Assembly: GCF_026460885.1 (NCBI RefSeq)
Contig: NZ_JAOVZW010000027.1
Span: forward strand, 45,525 to 109,524
Length of the DNA stretch: 64,000 nucleotides
Source of the DNA: Chryseobacterium formosum
Lineage (GTDB): Bacteria > Bacteroidota > Bacteroidia > Flavobacteriales > Weeksellaceae
Reading direction: 5' to 3'
Part shown: one piece after another, positions 43,539-51,941 of the stretch
Position numbering within the stretch: position 1 is the first letter of the stretch
How the letters are laid out: every line of letters starts with the position of its first letter
Position numbers and translations under genes: made by a program
The notes under the pieces: generated by a model
What the model was told of the DNA's origin: nothing
The model's database searches: none
What the model saw: only the letters and a program-made list of their open reading frames with translations

Positions 43539-44102
43539 ATGAAAAATTACTGGGATAAAGCAATTTCATTTGAAGAATACTTTCAGATTGCACAAGAAAG
43601 ACTAGAAAATCCTGCTACTCCGCAAGATTCTGAATATAAAATGTATTACGAATTGGGAATCCAGAGAATGGACAGAACTCTGAAAAAATTTGTAATAGAT
43701 GAAGAACAGCTTAATGAATTGCAATCTAAAAATTTCGACGGAAAAATTCTAATTATTTCTGAAGGTTGGTGCGGCGATGCAAGTGCAACTGTTCCCGCTT
43801 TAGCGAAGTTTTTTGAAGGTCATAATGAAGTAAAAATATTTTTAAGAGACAGCGATAAAAGTTTAATCAATCAGTTTTTAACCAACGGAACAGAATCTAT
43901 TCCGAAAGTTATTATTTTAGATGAAAACTTTGAATTAAAAAATTCTTGGGGACCTCGTCCAAAATTCGGGCATGAATTATTATTAAAATTTAAAGCTGAT
44001 CCTGAAGCATATCCTAGAGAAAGTTTTTATAATGACTTACAGGTTTATTATTCAAGAAACCGAGGAAAAGATGCCATTCAGGAAATTTTAGAATTATTGT
44101 AA
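43539..44102 (+). CDS. Thioredoxin family protein with single cysteine
   Basis: 187 residues, no signal peptide. The active-site region reads GWCGDASATVPALAKFF with only C78 where thioredoxins have CxxC, a monothiol arrangement (WCGDAS) seen in the TM1-type thioredoxin_9/YbbN-like group of Gram-negative and Firmicute bacteria. The N-terminal 60 residues are helical. Probably a cytosolic thiol protein; partner unknown. Confidence 0.8.
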   Translation: MKNYWDKAISFEEYFQIAQERLENPATPQDSEYKMYYELGIQRMDRTLKKFVIDEEQLNELQSKNFDGKILIISEGWCGDASATVPALAKFFEGHNEVKIFLRDSDKSLINQFLTNGTESIPKVIILDENFELKNSWGPRPKFGHELLLKFKADPEAYPRESFYNDLQVYYSRNRGKDAIQEILELL

Positions 44103-44106
44103 AATA

Positions 44107-44652
44107 ATGAATATGAAAAAACTGGTTACATACGTTATTATTCTTATCATTTTGGGAGCTGTTTTTTTAGTTCCGGGAATCAGAAATTTTCTTAAAGATC
44201 AATTTTTCCCTGTTGCAACAATAGAAAATGCGGTTCACATTAGTCAGGACGATTATGATGTAGATTTGCAGGGAATCAACGTACCAAGTACGAATCTGAA
44301 AAATTTTAAAAACAAACCTGTTTTCTTAAATTTTTGGGGAACTTGGTGCCCTCCATGTCGAAAAGAATGGCCGTCAATTCAGAGATTATATGATAGAAGA
44401 AAAGGTCATGTAGATTTTGTTTTGATAGCAATGAAGGATGACGAAGAAAAAGTAAGAGCATTTTTGAAAGAAAATAATTATACCGTTCCCGTGTATATTG
44501 CACAAAGCCCGATCTCAGAGAAAATACTTCCAAAAGCTTTTCCTACAACGTTTCTTTTAGACCAAAACGGTAGAATTTTAATTAAAGAAGATGCCGCAAC
44601 TGATTGGGACGCAGAATCTATTCATCAATTTATAGATAATATTGTTAAGTAA
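44107..44652 (+). CDS. TlpA-type membrane-anchored thioredoxin
   Basis: 181 residues. One transmembrane anchor (about 6-25) puts the thioredoxin domain in the periplasm. WCPPC (80-84) gives the redox pair C81-C84. FPTTFLLDQNGRILIKEDAA carries the cis-proline. TlpA/ResA-like proteins reduce disulfides in the envelope, for example for cytochrome c maturation. It lies 4 bp after the monothiol gene. Confidence 0.9.
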   Translation: MNMKKLVTYVIILIILGAVFLVPGIRNFLKDQFFPVATIENAVHISQDDYDVDLQGINVPSTNLKNFKNKPVFLNFWGTWCPPCRKEWPSIQRLYDRRKGHVDFVLIAMKDDEEKVRAFLKENNYTVPVYIAQSPISEKILPKAFPTTFLLDQNGRILIKEDAATDWDAESIHQFIDNIVK

Positions 44653-44735
44653 ACTTTAACTAAAATTTATATTGATTTGGTACAAATTTTGCGAAATTTA
44701 CAGAGTTGAAAATTATTTTAAAAACAAACACAAAA

Positions 44736-45077
44736 ATGAAATATTCAAAACTCAATCTTGCTAAAGAAGCAATAGCCCACAAAGGCTTCGTAAAAAAAAT
44801 TCCGGACATCTTCAGAATGGTGAATATGTGGAGAAAAGGATCTTATCCTGTAAAATCGATAGATTTGATTTTACCTTTAGTAGGTCTTTTATACGTAATT
44901 TCTCCAATTGATATTATCCCTGATTTTATTATTGTAGCGGGAGTTTTAGATGATTTGGCAGTTCTGTCATTGGCAATTCCGAAACTCATACGGGAAGTAG
45001 ATAAGTTTTTACTTTGGGAAGCCGAACAAAAATACACAGTAGACGGTACGAAAATAATAGACGCAGATATCGTTTAA
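44736..45077 (+). CDS. YkvA/DUF1232 family membrane protein
   Basis: 113 residues from ATG 44736; the earlier TTG adds only lysine-rich codons. The DUF1232 core is LILPLVGLLYVISPIDIIPDFIIVAGVLDDLAVL, with IDxIPD. Two hydrophobic segments span about 45-85. Function unknown. Confidence 0.85.
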   Translation: MKYSKLNLAKEAIAHKGFVKKIPDIFRMVNMWRKGSYPVKSIDLILPLVGLLYVISPIDIIPDFIIVAGVLDDLAVLSLAIPKLIREVDKFLLWEAEQKYTVDGTKIIDADIV

Positions 45078-45087
45078 TAATTTACAA

Positions 45088-45115
45088 AACATCCTTTCGG
45101 GGGTGTTTTTTTTTA
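45088..45115 (+). terminator. Terminator after the DUF1232 gene
   Basis: AAACATCC-TTTCG-GGGTGTTT followed by nine T residues. Confidence 0.75.
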
Positions 45116-45152
45116 TAAATAAGTAGTTATTAATCAAGATGATTTTTTTTAA

Positions 45153-45285
45153 ATATTAAGGAAATTAAATTTTTAAGAATAAAATCAATTCAGATTTTTC
45201 AAGTTTTACTAAACTCATTAAGCAGTATTCTTAAATCAATTTATTGATTTTTAATTATTCTTAAAATCTTATGCTCTTAATGGTA
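45153..45285. repeat. Possible degenerate relative of the 127-bp palindromic element
   Basis: Starts TATTAAGGAAATTAAATTTT and ends ATGCTCTTAATGGT, with a central AATCAATTTATTGATTTTT palindrome. Size and edges resemble copies A and B, but similarity inside is loose. Confidence 0.45.
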
Positions 45286-45326
45286 AGTTTTAAAATCTCT
45301 TTTCAAGCAAAATTCGTAATTCACAA

Positions 45327-45356
45327 TTGACTTTAAACATCAAATCCTTAAATTTG
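45327..45356 (+). promoter_or_regulatory. pyrEF promoter
   Basis: TTG at 45327-45329 and the -7 box TAAATTTG at 45349-45356, 19 bp apart, giving a short leader before ATG 45377. Confidence 0.6.
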
Positions 45357-45376
45357 CATCATCTAATAAAAAATTA

Positions 45377-46735
45377 ATGGAAAGTAAGAAAGAATTCTTT
45401 TTGGAATGTTACAAATTGGGCATCATCAAATTTGGAAGATTTACGTTAAAAAGTGGGATTGAAAGTCCGTTTTATGTAGATTTAAGACCATTGGCGTCTG
45501 ATCCTAAAATTTTAAAAAACCTTGCCAATTATTTATTGGAAATGCTTCCTTTGGATAATTTCGATCTGATTTGTGGAGTTCCTTATGCCGCACTTCCGAT
45601 GGCAACAGCAATGTCTTTGGAAAGCTATATTCCATTAATTATTAAAAGAAAAGAAGCAAAAAGCTACGGAACTAAAAAATTAATTGAAGGAATTTATCAA
45701 AAAGGGCAAAACTGTCTTTTGGTAGAAGATGTGATTACTTCCGGAAAATCTTTGGTAGAAACCATTGCCGAAGTTGAGCAGGAAGATCTAAAAGTTGCAG
45801 ACATCGTGGTTGTTTTAGATAGAGAACAAGGTGGAAAACAGCTTTTGGAAAGTAAAGGTTACAGAGTTCATACTTTATTTAATATTTCTGAAGTTTGTAC
45901 AATTCTTCAGGAAAACGGTGAATTGAGTGATGAAGAAGTTAAAAGAATTCAGGATTTTTTGCAGGGAAACCATATTCAGTTTGAAGAAAAAACAAGACTT
46001 TCTTATCAGCAGAAATTTGAAGCTGCACAACATTCCGTTTCAAAAAAATTATTAGAAACCGCTTTAGCAAAAGAATCAAACCTAATTGCTTCGGCAGATG
46101 TAACGACAACTCAGGAATTACTTGAATTGGCTGAAAATGTTGGACCACATATTATTGCTTTAAAAACGCATATCGATATTATTTCAGATTTCGATTATCA
46201 GAATACGATTGTTCCGTTGAAGGAATTGGCAGCAAAACATCAGTTTTTATTAATGGAAGACAGAAAATTTGCCGACATCGGAAACACTCAGGAATTACAG
46301 TTTACAAGCGGAGTTTTCAAAATTACAGATTGGGCAGATTTTGTAACTTCTCAGGTAATCGGTGGTTTTGAATCTTTAGATTGCTTTACTAATGTTGGAG
46401 TAGTTGCAATTATCGGAATGTCTTCAAAAGGAACTTTAACAACCAATAATTACAGAGAAGAAGCTTTAAAAGTAGCTCTTTCTCACCCAAATGTAATTGG
46501 CGGAGTTTCTCAAAATGCACTTCCAGATGAAATTTTATTGTTTACTCCAGGAGTGAATTTGGCAGATTCAGGAGACGGAAAAGGTCAGCAATACAATACT
46601 CCTGAACACGTTTTCAAAACACTTCACACTGATTTCATTATTGTAGGAAGAGGAATTTACAAATCTGAAAATCCTGCAGAAGCCGCAATTAACTATAAAA
46701 ATGAAGGTTGGAAAGCATACTTAGCTTCATTGTAA
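45377..46735 (+). CDS. pyrEF: Fused orotate phosphoribosyltransferase / OMP decarboxylase
   Basis: 452 residues. N-terminal PyrE (about 1-200) has the PRPP motif VEDVITSGKS (116-125). C-terminal PyrF (about 210-452) has MEDRKFADIGNT (293-304), the Asp-Lys-Asp block of the decarboxylase, plus GIMSSKG-like IIGMSSKGTL and a PGVNLADSGDGKGQQYNTP phosphate loop. It performs the last two steps of UMP synthesis. The order PyrE-PyrF and the DRKFADIGNT sequence are like eukaryotic UMP synthase rather than the short bacterial PyrF. Own promoter and terminator. Confidence 0.95.
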   Translation: MESKKEFFLECYKLGIIKFGRFTLKSGIESPFYVDLRPLASDPKILKNLANYLLEMLPLDNFDLICGVPYAALPMATAMSLESYIPLIIKRKEAKSYGTKKLIEGIYQKGQNCLLVEDVITSGKSLVETIAEVEQEDLKVADIVVVLDREQGGKQLLESKGYRVHTLFNISEVCTILQENGELSDEEVKRIQDFLQGNHIQFEEKTRLSYQQKFEAAQHSVSKKLLETALAKESNLIASADVTTTQELLELAENVGPHIIALKTHIDIISDFDYQNTIVPLKELAAKHQFLLMEDRKFADIGNTQELQFTSGVFKITDWADFVTSQVIGGFESLDCFTNVGVVAIIGMSSKGTLTTNNYREEALKVALSHPNVIGGVSQNALPDEILLFTPGVNLADSGDGKGQQYNTPEHVFKTLHTDFIIVGRGIYKSENPAEAAINYKNEGWKAYLASL

Positions 46736-46750
46736 AATAAATAAGTTACC

Positions 46751-46783
46751 AAAATGCTCTCATTTATTTGAGAGCATTTTTTA
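46751..46783 (+). terminator. pyrEF terminator
   Basis: AAAATGCTCTCA-TTTA-TTTGAGAGCATTTT with T run. Confidence 0.85.
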
Positions 46784-46885
46784 TTTCTGAGAAAGAGATA
46801 AAAAATTTCTTAATTTGAAAAATCTTAACTAAAAATCATAAGAATTCCATCCAAAATAAGTTATATTTGATGCTTTATCAATATT

Positions 46886-49705
46886 TTGAAAAAGTTTAGC
46901 ATAGGTCTTTTTTTGATTTGGGGAATTGTACAGGTTTCTGCACAAAAAGACAGTATTTATATTCAGGCGAAATTATCTAACGACAGAAAAACTCTTGAAG
47001 TCAATCAGGAAATTGTGTATCACAATCATTCTGATAAAGATTTAAACAGTATCAAACTTCTCAATTGGATTGCCGCCTACAACAAAAGAGGAACTTCTTT
47101 GGTTTACAGAAAACTGGAAGACCGAAACAACAGTCTTCATTTTGCAAAACAGGAAGAACTGGGAAAAGTTTTAGAATTAAATATTAAAAATTCTGAAAAT
47201 CAGCCTCTTTCATTGAATACTATTTCTGAGGAAAATTTATTTTTACTTTTAAATGAATCTTTACAGCCCGGAAAAAGCATCAAGCTTCAGCTTCAATATA
47301 AAATGCAGCTTCCTGACAAAAAATTCACCGGTTACGGAACTTCTGCACAAGATATTGCCCTAAAATATTTCTTCATCGTTCCTGATCATTTTGATTCTGC
47401 CAACAGTACCAAAAGAGATTATCATGATATTGAAGAATCTGTGAATTTCAATACTTATTGGAAAGTTGATTTTAAAACTCCTGCAAGTTCTTTTGTGCAA
47501 AGTAATCTTCAGCAGATTCAGCCCAATTCATTTAAAGGATATTTGAATTTTGATCCTGAGTTTATCATTACTAATAATAATTTTCCGACAATAAAAATCG
47601 ATTCGGATGATATTAAAACTGAAATAAAATTTGGTTACAATATCAGTCAACAGGAAATTCAGAATCTTGAGTTTTACCTTCCTTTGCAGTTGAGGTTTAT
47701 TAAAGATAAAATTGGTTCTATTCCGGAGCAGATGTTTATTTCTGAAAAATTCAGAGCCAAAGAAGATTTTTTTGGAAACAATGACATTAAATTTTGGAAA
47801 TTCAGGTTTAAATTATTCTCAGATGCAGAAAATACAGACTTAGATTATTTTGGAATTATCTCTAAAAAGATTCTTGATGAAAGCGTTATTACCGAGAAAC
47901 AGGAGAACCATTGGTTTAAAAATGGTTTAAAATCATATCTTGAAATTCAATATTTAAAGAAATTCTACGGAGACAAAAAACTTTTGGGAAATCTTCCTGA
48001 AACAGACGTTTTAGGAATTAAACCTTTAAAATGGTTCCATGCTTCAAGAGTAAAGTTATTGGATCGATATGGTTTGGCGTATCAATACATCATGTCGCAG
48101 AATCTCGATCAGAAAATTGATGAGCCTTTTGCGGTTTTGAGTAATTTCAACGATATGGCAATCAGTAGTTTTGAAACAGGAACTCTTTTCAGCTATTCTG
48201 CAGACAAAATGGGTGCAGAAAAATTCAACAGTTTACTAAAAAACTATATTGCCGAAAACACGGACAGACAAGTAAATCCTGAAGATTTTCTCGACAAACT
48301 TGCTCAGGAAGAATCTTCAACATCTTATTTAAAAGGATTTTTAAAACAGAAAAACAGAGTCAATTTCAGACTTAAAAATTTCAGAGCGAAAGATGATTCT
48401 TTAAATATTAAAATTGTAAAAAATACTGATGAAGCAATTCCTGTAAAGCTTGAAACGCAAACCAAAGACGGAACACGAACTTCTTACTGGATCGAAACTG
48501 AGGAAAACGAAAGACTGAAAACCGTCAATCTTCCCTCAGAAGATGTTTACAAGATTACATTAAACAACGATTATATTTTCCCGGAATCGAATTACCGTGA
48601 TAATTTTCTCTATACAAAGGGTTTGTTTTCGAATGCAAAAAAGATTAAGCTTAAATTGATTAAAGACATTCCGAATCCTGAGTTTAACGAAATTTATCTG
48701 AACCCGAGAATCCGTTTTTCAAATACTTATGATAAATTTTTGATTGGGATGAATTTTAAAAACCAATCGCTTTTTGACCAGAAGTTTTTATATTCTTTCA
48801 CCCCTTATTACAGTACAGGAACGCAGAAAATGACAGGTTCAGGATCTGTTGCTTACTCTTTTTTACCAGCTGAAAGTATTATACAAAGATTGACTTTCGG
48901 AGTTTCAAGCTCATATTTTCATTATGATTATGATTTAGCTTATCAGAAAAATTCAATTTCTACCAATATTAGTTTCAGAAAAAATCCGAGAAGTACGGTA
49001 AGTCGTGGTTTGGGAGTTTCTTATACTTATTTTGAACGGGATCTTAATGCAAGAATGATTGCAAAAGATGATTACAGCAAGTATAATCTTTGGACAGTTG
49101 GTTATGGTTATACTGATAATCAAATGATTCATGAGAAAAGTTTCAGTTTGAGTACACAGGGAATGGAAGATTACAATAAAATTACTGCAGAAGGTTTTTA
49201 CAGATGGGAATTTGCACCAAGACAGAAACTGAGCTTGAGACTTTTTGCCGGATATTTTGCCAGAAACGAAACACGAAACAATACTTTCGATTATGGAATT
49301 TCAAGAGTTTCCGACTATTCTTTCTCATACAATCTTCTCGGACAAAGTGCAACAAGCGGTGTTTTGTCTCAACAATATATTTTGGCTGATGGTGGTTTTA
49401 AATCTTTTATTCCGGGAACGGCTAATCAATTTATCACATCATTTAATGTAGATTCCAGCGTTTGGAAAATCTTTCATGTTTACGCTGATGCAGGTTTGTA
49501 TAAAAACAAAAATAACCCGACACAATTTATCTGGGACAGTGGTTTGAAAGTAAGGGTTATTCCGGATTTCTTAGAAATATTTCTTCCGGTGCAGTCTTCT
49601 TTAGGTTTTGAACCCGCTTTTAAAGATTATGGAAAAAGGATACGATATACTTTGGTTTTGAATCTGAGTACGATTATTAATGCAGCGAGGAGAGGATGGT
49701 ATTAA
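46886..49705 (+). CDS. M1-peptidase-like protein with a C-terminal barrel-like region
   Basis: 939 residues from a TTG start, chosen because it gives the signal peptide MKKFSIGLFLIWGIVQVSAQ. Residues 20-500 resemble the non-catalytic and helical parts of M1 aminopeptidases; HWFKNGLKSYLE (342-353) aligns with the usual WLNEGFATYLE. The zinc motif HExxH is not found before it, so the peptidase is probably inactive. Residues about 600-939 are beta-rich with alternating aromatics and end NAARRGWY, like an outer-membrane barrel. It may be a surface-anchored chaperone or receptor; the role is unknown. Confidence 0.75.
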   Translation: MKKFSIGLFLIWGIVQVSAQKDSIYIQAKLSNDRKTLEVNQEIVYHNHSDKDLNSIKLLNWIAAYNKRGTSLVYRKLEDRNNSLHFAKQEELGKVLELNIKNSENQPLSLNTISEENLFLLLNESLQPGKSIKLQLQYKMQLPDKKFTGYGTSAQDIALKYFFIVPDHFDSANSTKRDYHDIEESVNFNTYWKVDFKTPASSFVQSNLQQIQPNSFKGYLNFDPEFIITNNNFPTIKIDSDDIKTEIKFGYNISQQEIQNLEFYLPLQLRFIKDKIGSIPEQMFISEKFRAKEDFFGNNDIKFWKFRFKLFSDAENTDLDYFGIISKKILDESVITEKQENHWFKNGLKSYLEIQYLKKFYGDKKLLGNLPETDVLGIKPLKWFHASRVKLLDRYGLAYQYIMSQNLDQKIDEPFAVLSNFNDMAISSFETGTLFSYSADKMGAEKFNSLLKNYIAENTDRQVNPEDFLDKLAQEESSTSYLKGFLKQKNRVNFRLKNFRAKDDSLNIKIVKNTDEAIPVKLETQTKDGTRTSYWIETEENERLKTVNLPSEDVYKITLNNDYIFPESNYRDNFLYTKGLFSNAKKIKLKLIKDIPNPEFNEIYLNPRIRFSNTYDKFLIGMNFKNQSLFDQKFLYSFTPYYSTGTQKMTGSGSVAYSFLPAESIIQRLTFGVSSSYFHYDYDLAYQKNSISTNISFRKNPRSTVSRGLGVSYTYFERDLNARMIAKDDYSKYNLWTVGYGYTDNQMIHEKSFSLSTQGMEDYNKITAEGFYRWEFAPRQKLSLRLFAGYFARNETRNNTFDYGISRVSDYSFSYNLLGQSATSGVLSQQYILADGGFKSFIPGTANQFITSFNVDSSVWKIFHVYADAGLYKNKNNPTQFIWDSGLKVRVIPDFLEIFLPVQSSLGFEPAFKDYGKRIRYTLVLNLSTIINAARRGWY

Positions 49706-49712
49706 AACAAAA

Positions 49713-49735
49713 AAGAGTTGCGAATTGCAACTCTT
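49713..49735. terminator. Bidirectional terminator
   Basis: AAGAGTTGC-GAATT-GCAACTCTT between converging genes. Confidence 0.8.
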
Positions 49736-49759
49736 CTTATTTATAATTATAAAGTAAAA

Positions 49760-50617
49760 CTAATCTTTCAAAATTTTCTGAGAAACCATTTGGTCATTAA
49801 CAATTCCTGTAACAATGTAATTACCTTCAGCAAGTTCTGCAACGTTTACCGTTCCGTTAGCTTTTACAGATGCAGTTTTTACTAACTGACCAGATAAAGT
49901 ATAAACTTTTACATCTTTCACATCAGCTCCGAAAGTAATTTCATCACTTTTTACCAAAGAGTTTTTAATAAATTCAGATCGTTTAGCATTACTTACATCA
50001 CTCACTGCTAAAGTTCCTGATGACTGCGGAGTGGGTAAAGTCACTGTAAAATCAACGGAGTTATTGTTTGTATCTCCACTTGTTCTAGTTATTGAATTTA
50101 AAATAGTCGGTGATGGAGCCGTTCCAGTTCCTTCATACTGATTTGCTAATCCATATCCTACAAAGTCGAGAACATTAGTCGCAGTTGGCCCTGTAACTTG
50201 CGTAGAATTACTAGCTAGAGCAACCTTTCCAGATGTAAGTGCAAGACCTACTCCTACTCCAACAGCAGGAGAGCCGTCTAAATTTAGCAAAACGCTAACG
50301 ATAAGATTGGGATTTAGTAAATTAATGAGTCCTCCAAATCCATCAGATCCTTGCTGAATTAAGAATGTTTGTCCGGGAGCAAGACTGACATTGGGTAAAG
50401 TATTGTACTGTGTGAAAGCTCCTGTTGAAGATGCATACTGAAGAGTTGCTCCGTTAAGAGAAGCCGAGGAAGTACCGATGTTTTTCAGTTCTATGAAATC
50501 ATTTGTAATAGCGGCTCCTAAGATTCCGCCACCAGAATAGATTTCATTAATTACAATCTGGGCATTAGAGAATGCAGCTATCGAGACTAGCCCGATAAAA
50601 GTAAATACTTTTTTCAT
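49760..50617 (-). CDS. T9SS cargo protein with lamin-tail-like domain
   Basis: 285 residues. Signal peptide (MKKVFTFIGLVSIAAFSNAQ), then a lamin-tail domain (about 20-180; IVINEIYSGGGILGAAITNDFIELKN). The last 75 residues are a variant T9SS sorting domain (EITFGADVKDVKVYTLSGQ ... SQKILKD) nearly shared with the neighbouring gene. Secreted and possibly surface-attached; lamin-tail domains occur in nucleases and adhesins, but no catalytic domain is present here. Confidence 0.85.
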   Translation of the reverse strand: MKKVFTFIGLVSIAAFSNAQIVINEIYSGGGILGAAITNDFIELKNIGTSSASLNGATLQYASSTGAFTQYNTLPNVSLAPGQTFLIQQGSDGFGGLINLLNPNLIVSVLLNLDGSPAVGVGVGLALTSGKVALASNSTQVTGPTATNVLDFVGYGLANQYEGTGTAPSPTILNSITRTSGDTNNNSVDFTVTLPTPQSSGTLAVSDVSNAKRSEFIKNSLVKSDEITFGADVKDVKVYTLSGQLVKTASVKANGTVNVAELAEGNYIVTGIVNDQMVSQKILKD

Positions 50618-50727
50618 AACGTGATATTTTGGTTGGTTTGATATAATTTATACAAAATTAATACCAAATAAACAACAATATACCACATGTATTAAATTAT
50701 CAATAAATAAAAATATGCAATACATAC

Positions 50728-50756
50728 AAAAAAAACCGCCTTGAATAGGCGGCTTT
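50728..50756 (-). terminator. Terminator of the upstream T9SS cargo gene
   Basis: On the minus strand AAAGCCGCC-TATTCAA-GGCGGTTTTTTTT. Confidence 0.85.
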
Positions 50757-50787
50757 ATATTTAAACGATTATAAAAAAATAATCAGA

Positions 50788-51792
50788 TTAATCTTTCAAA
50801 ATTTTCTGAGAAACTGCTTGGTTGTTTACAGTACCAGTAACAATATAGTTACCTTTTTGCAATTCAGCAACATTTAGAGAAGAACCTTCTTTTACAGAAC
50901 CAGTTTTCACCAACTGACCTGTTAAAGTATAAACTTTTACATCTTTTACATCAGCTCCAAAAGTGATCTCTTCATTTTTAACAAAAGTATTTCTTACGAA
51001 GTTTGATTTAGTTTTATTTAAATCTAAAACAGCTAATGATGCTCCCGTTGGTGCTACTTGAGCATAAGTAGTTCCTACTCTAACCTCATCAATTTGAATA
51101 TTACCTGTTGAACTACCTTGTCTAACACAGAAATAATCAATTGCGGTAGGAGCTGCAGTTGTACCTGTATTATTTACAGCAGAAGCTGTTGTTGGCTCTG
51201 TTGAACCAGGAGCTGCATTAACAAATAATGACGCTGTATTTGTAGCAAAATCATATTTAACAACTAAGAAAACAGTCTGGTTAATCGGGAAATCTGTTGA
51301 AGCAAATGTAGGAGCAGCTGTTCCTCCGCTATTATTTAAGATACCATAATTTACAGTATCAGTACCAACTCCTTTTTTCACATAAATTCTAGCTTGAAAT
51401 AATGAAAGTGCAGGAGTTGTACCAGTTGAGTATGTTCCAAAATGTAAAAAATAATCTCCTGTTGCCGTATTTGCTGTAGTACCTGTAGTATTCTGTGCAG
51501 AAACTAATGCTGAATAATAAACCACTCCCGTACTTTGAGCCGTAAAACTCTTATTAATATCTTCAGTATTAGCAGATGAAATGCTGATACTATTACCTGT
51601 AGAAGAAGCCAAACCTGTATAAGTTAGATTTCCTGTAGCTGCAGTAACCTGACCAGGAGTTGCTCCACTGTGTGTTGCCCATCCATTTTGTCCAGAAACG
51701 CTTCCTGTATAATTAAATGGTTCATATACTAACTGTGCATTTACCGAAACAGCAACTGCAACAATTCCTAAAACTGTAAAGATCTTTTTCAT
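50788..51792 (-). CDS. Secreted T9SS cargo protein
   Basis: 334 residues. Signal peptide (MKKIFTVLGIVAVAVSVNAQ), a beta-sandwich-like body low in charge and rich in Thr/Ser/Ala (LVYEPFNYTGSVSGQNGWAT is a common start of such secreted proteins), and the same variant C-terminal sorting domain as the next gene (EITFGADVKDVKVYTLTGQ). The body may be a carbohydrate-binding concanavalin-like fold. Function unknown. A -7 box is not obvious. Confidence 0.82.
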   Translation of the reverse strand: MKKIFTVLGIVAVAVSVNAQLVYEPFNYTGSVSGQNGWATHSGATPGQVTAATGNLTYTGLASSTGNSISISSANTEDINKSFTAQSTGVVYYSALVSAQNTTGTTANTATGDYFLHFGTYSTGTTPALSLFQARIYVKKGVGTDTVNYGILNNSGGTAAPTFASTDFPINQTVFLVVKYDFATNTASLFVNAAPGSTEPTTASAVNNTGTTAAPTAIDYFCVRQGSSTGNIQIDEVRVGTTYAQVAPTGASLAVLDLNKTKSNFVRNTFVKNEEITFGADVKDVKVYTLTGQLVKTGSVKEGSSLNVAELQKGNYIVTGTVNNQAVSQKILKD

Positions 51793-51941
51793 AACTTAAT
51801 TTTTAATTATTAATAATTTACATAGCAAAAATAAGGCTATTTTTTCATTTGAGACAATAATAAGGTTAATTTTCTGTTAATAATGCTAATAGCCGTGTCG
51901 CTCACATTTTTTAGCTATTTTTACAAATTATTTTTAAAGAA

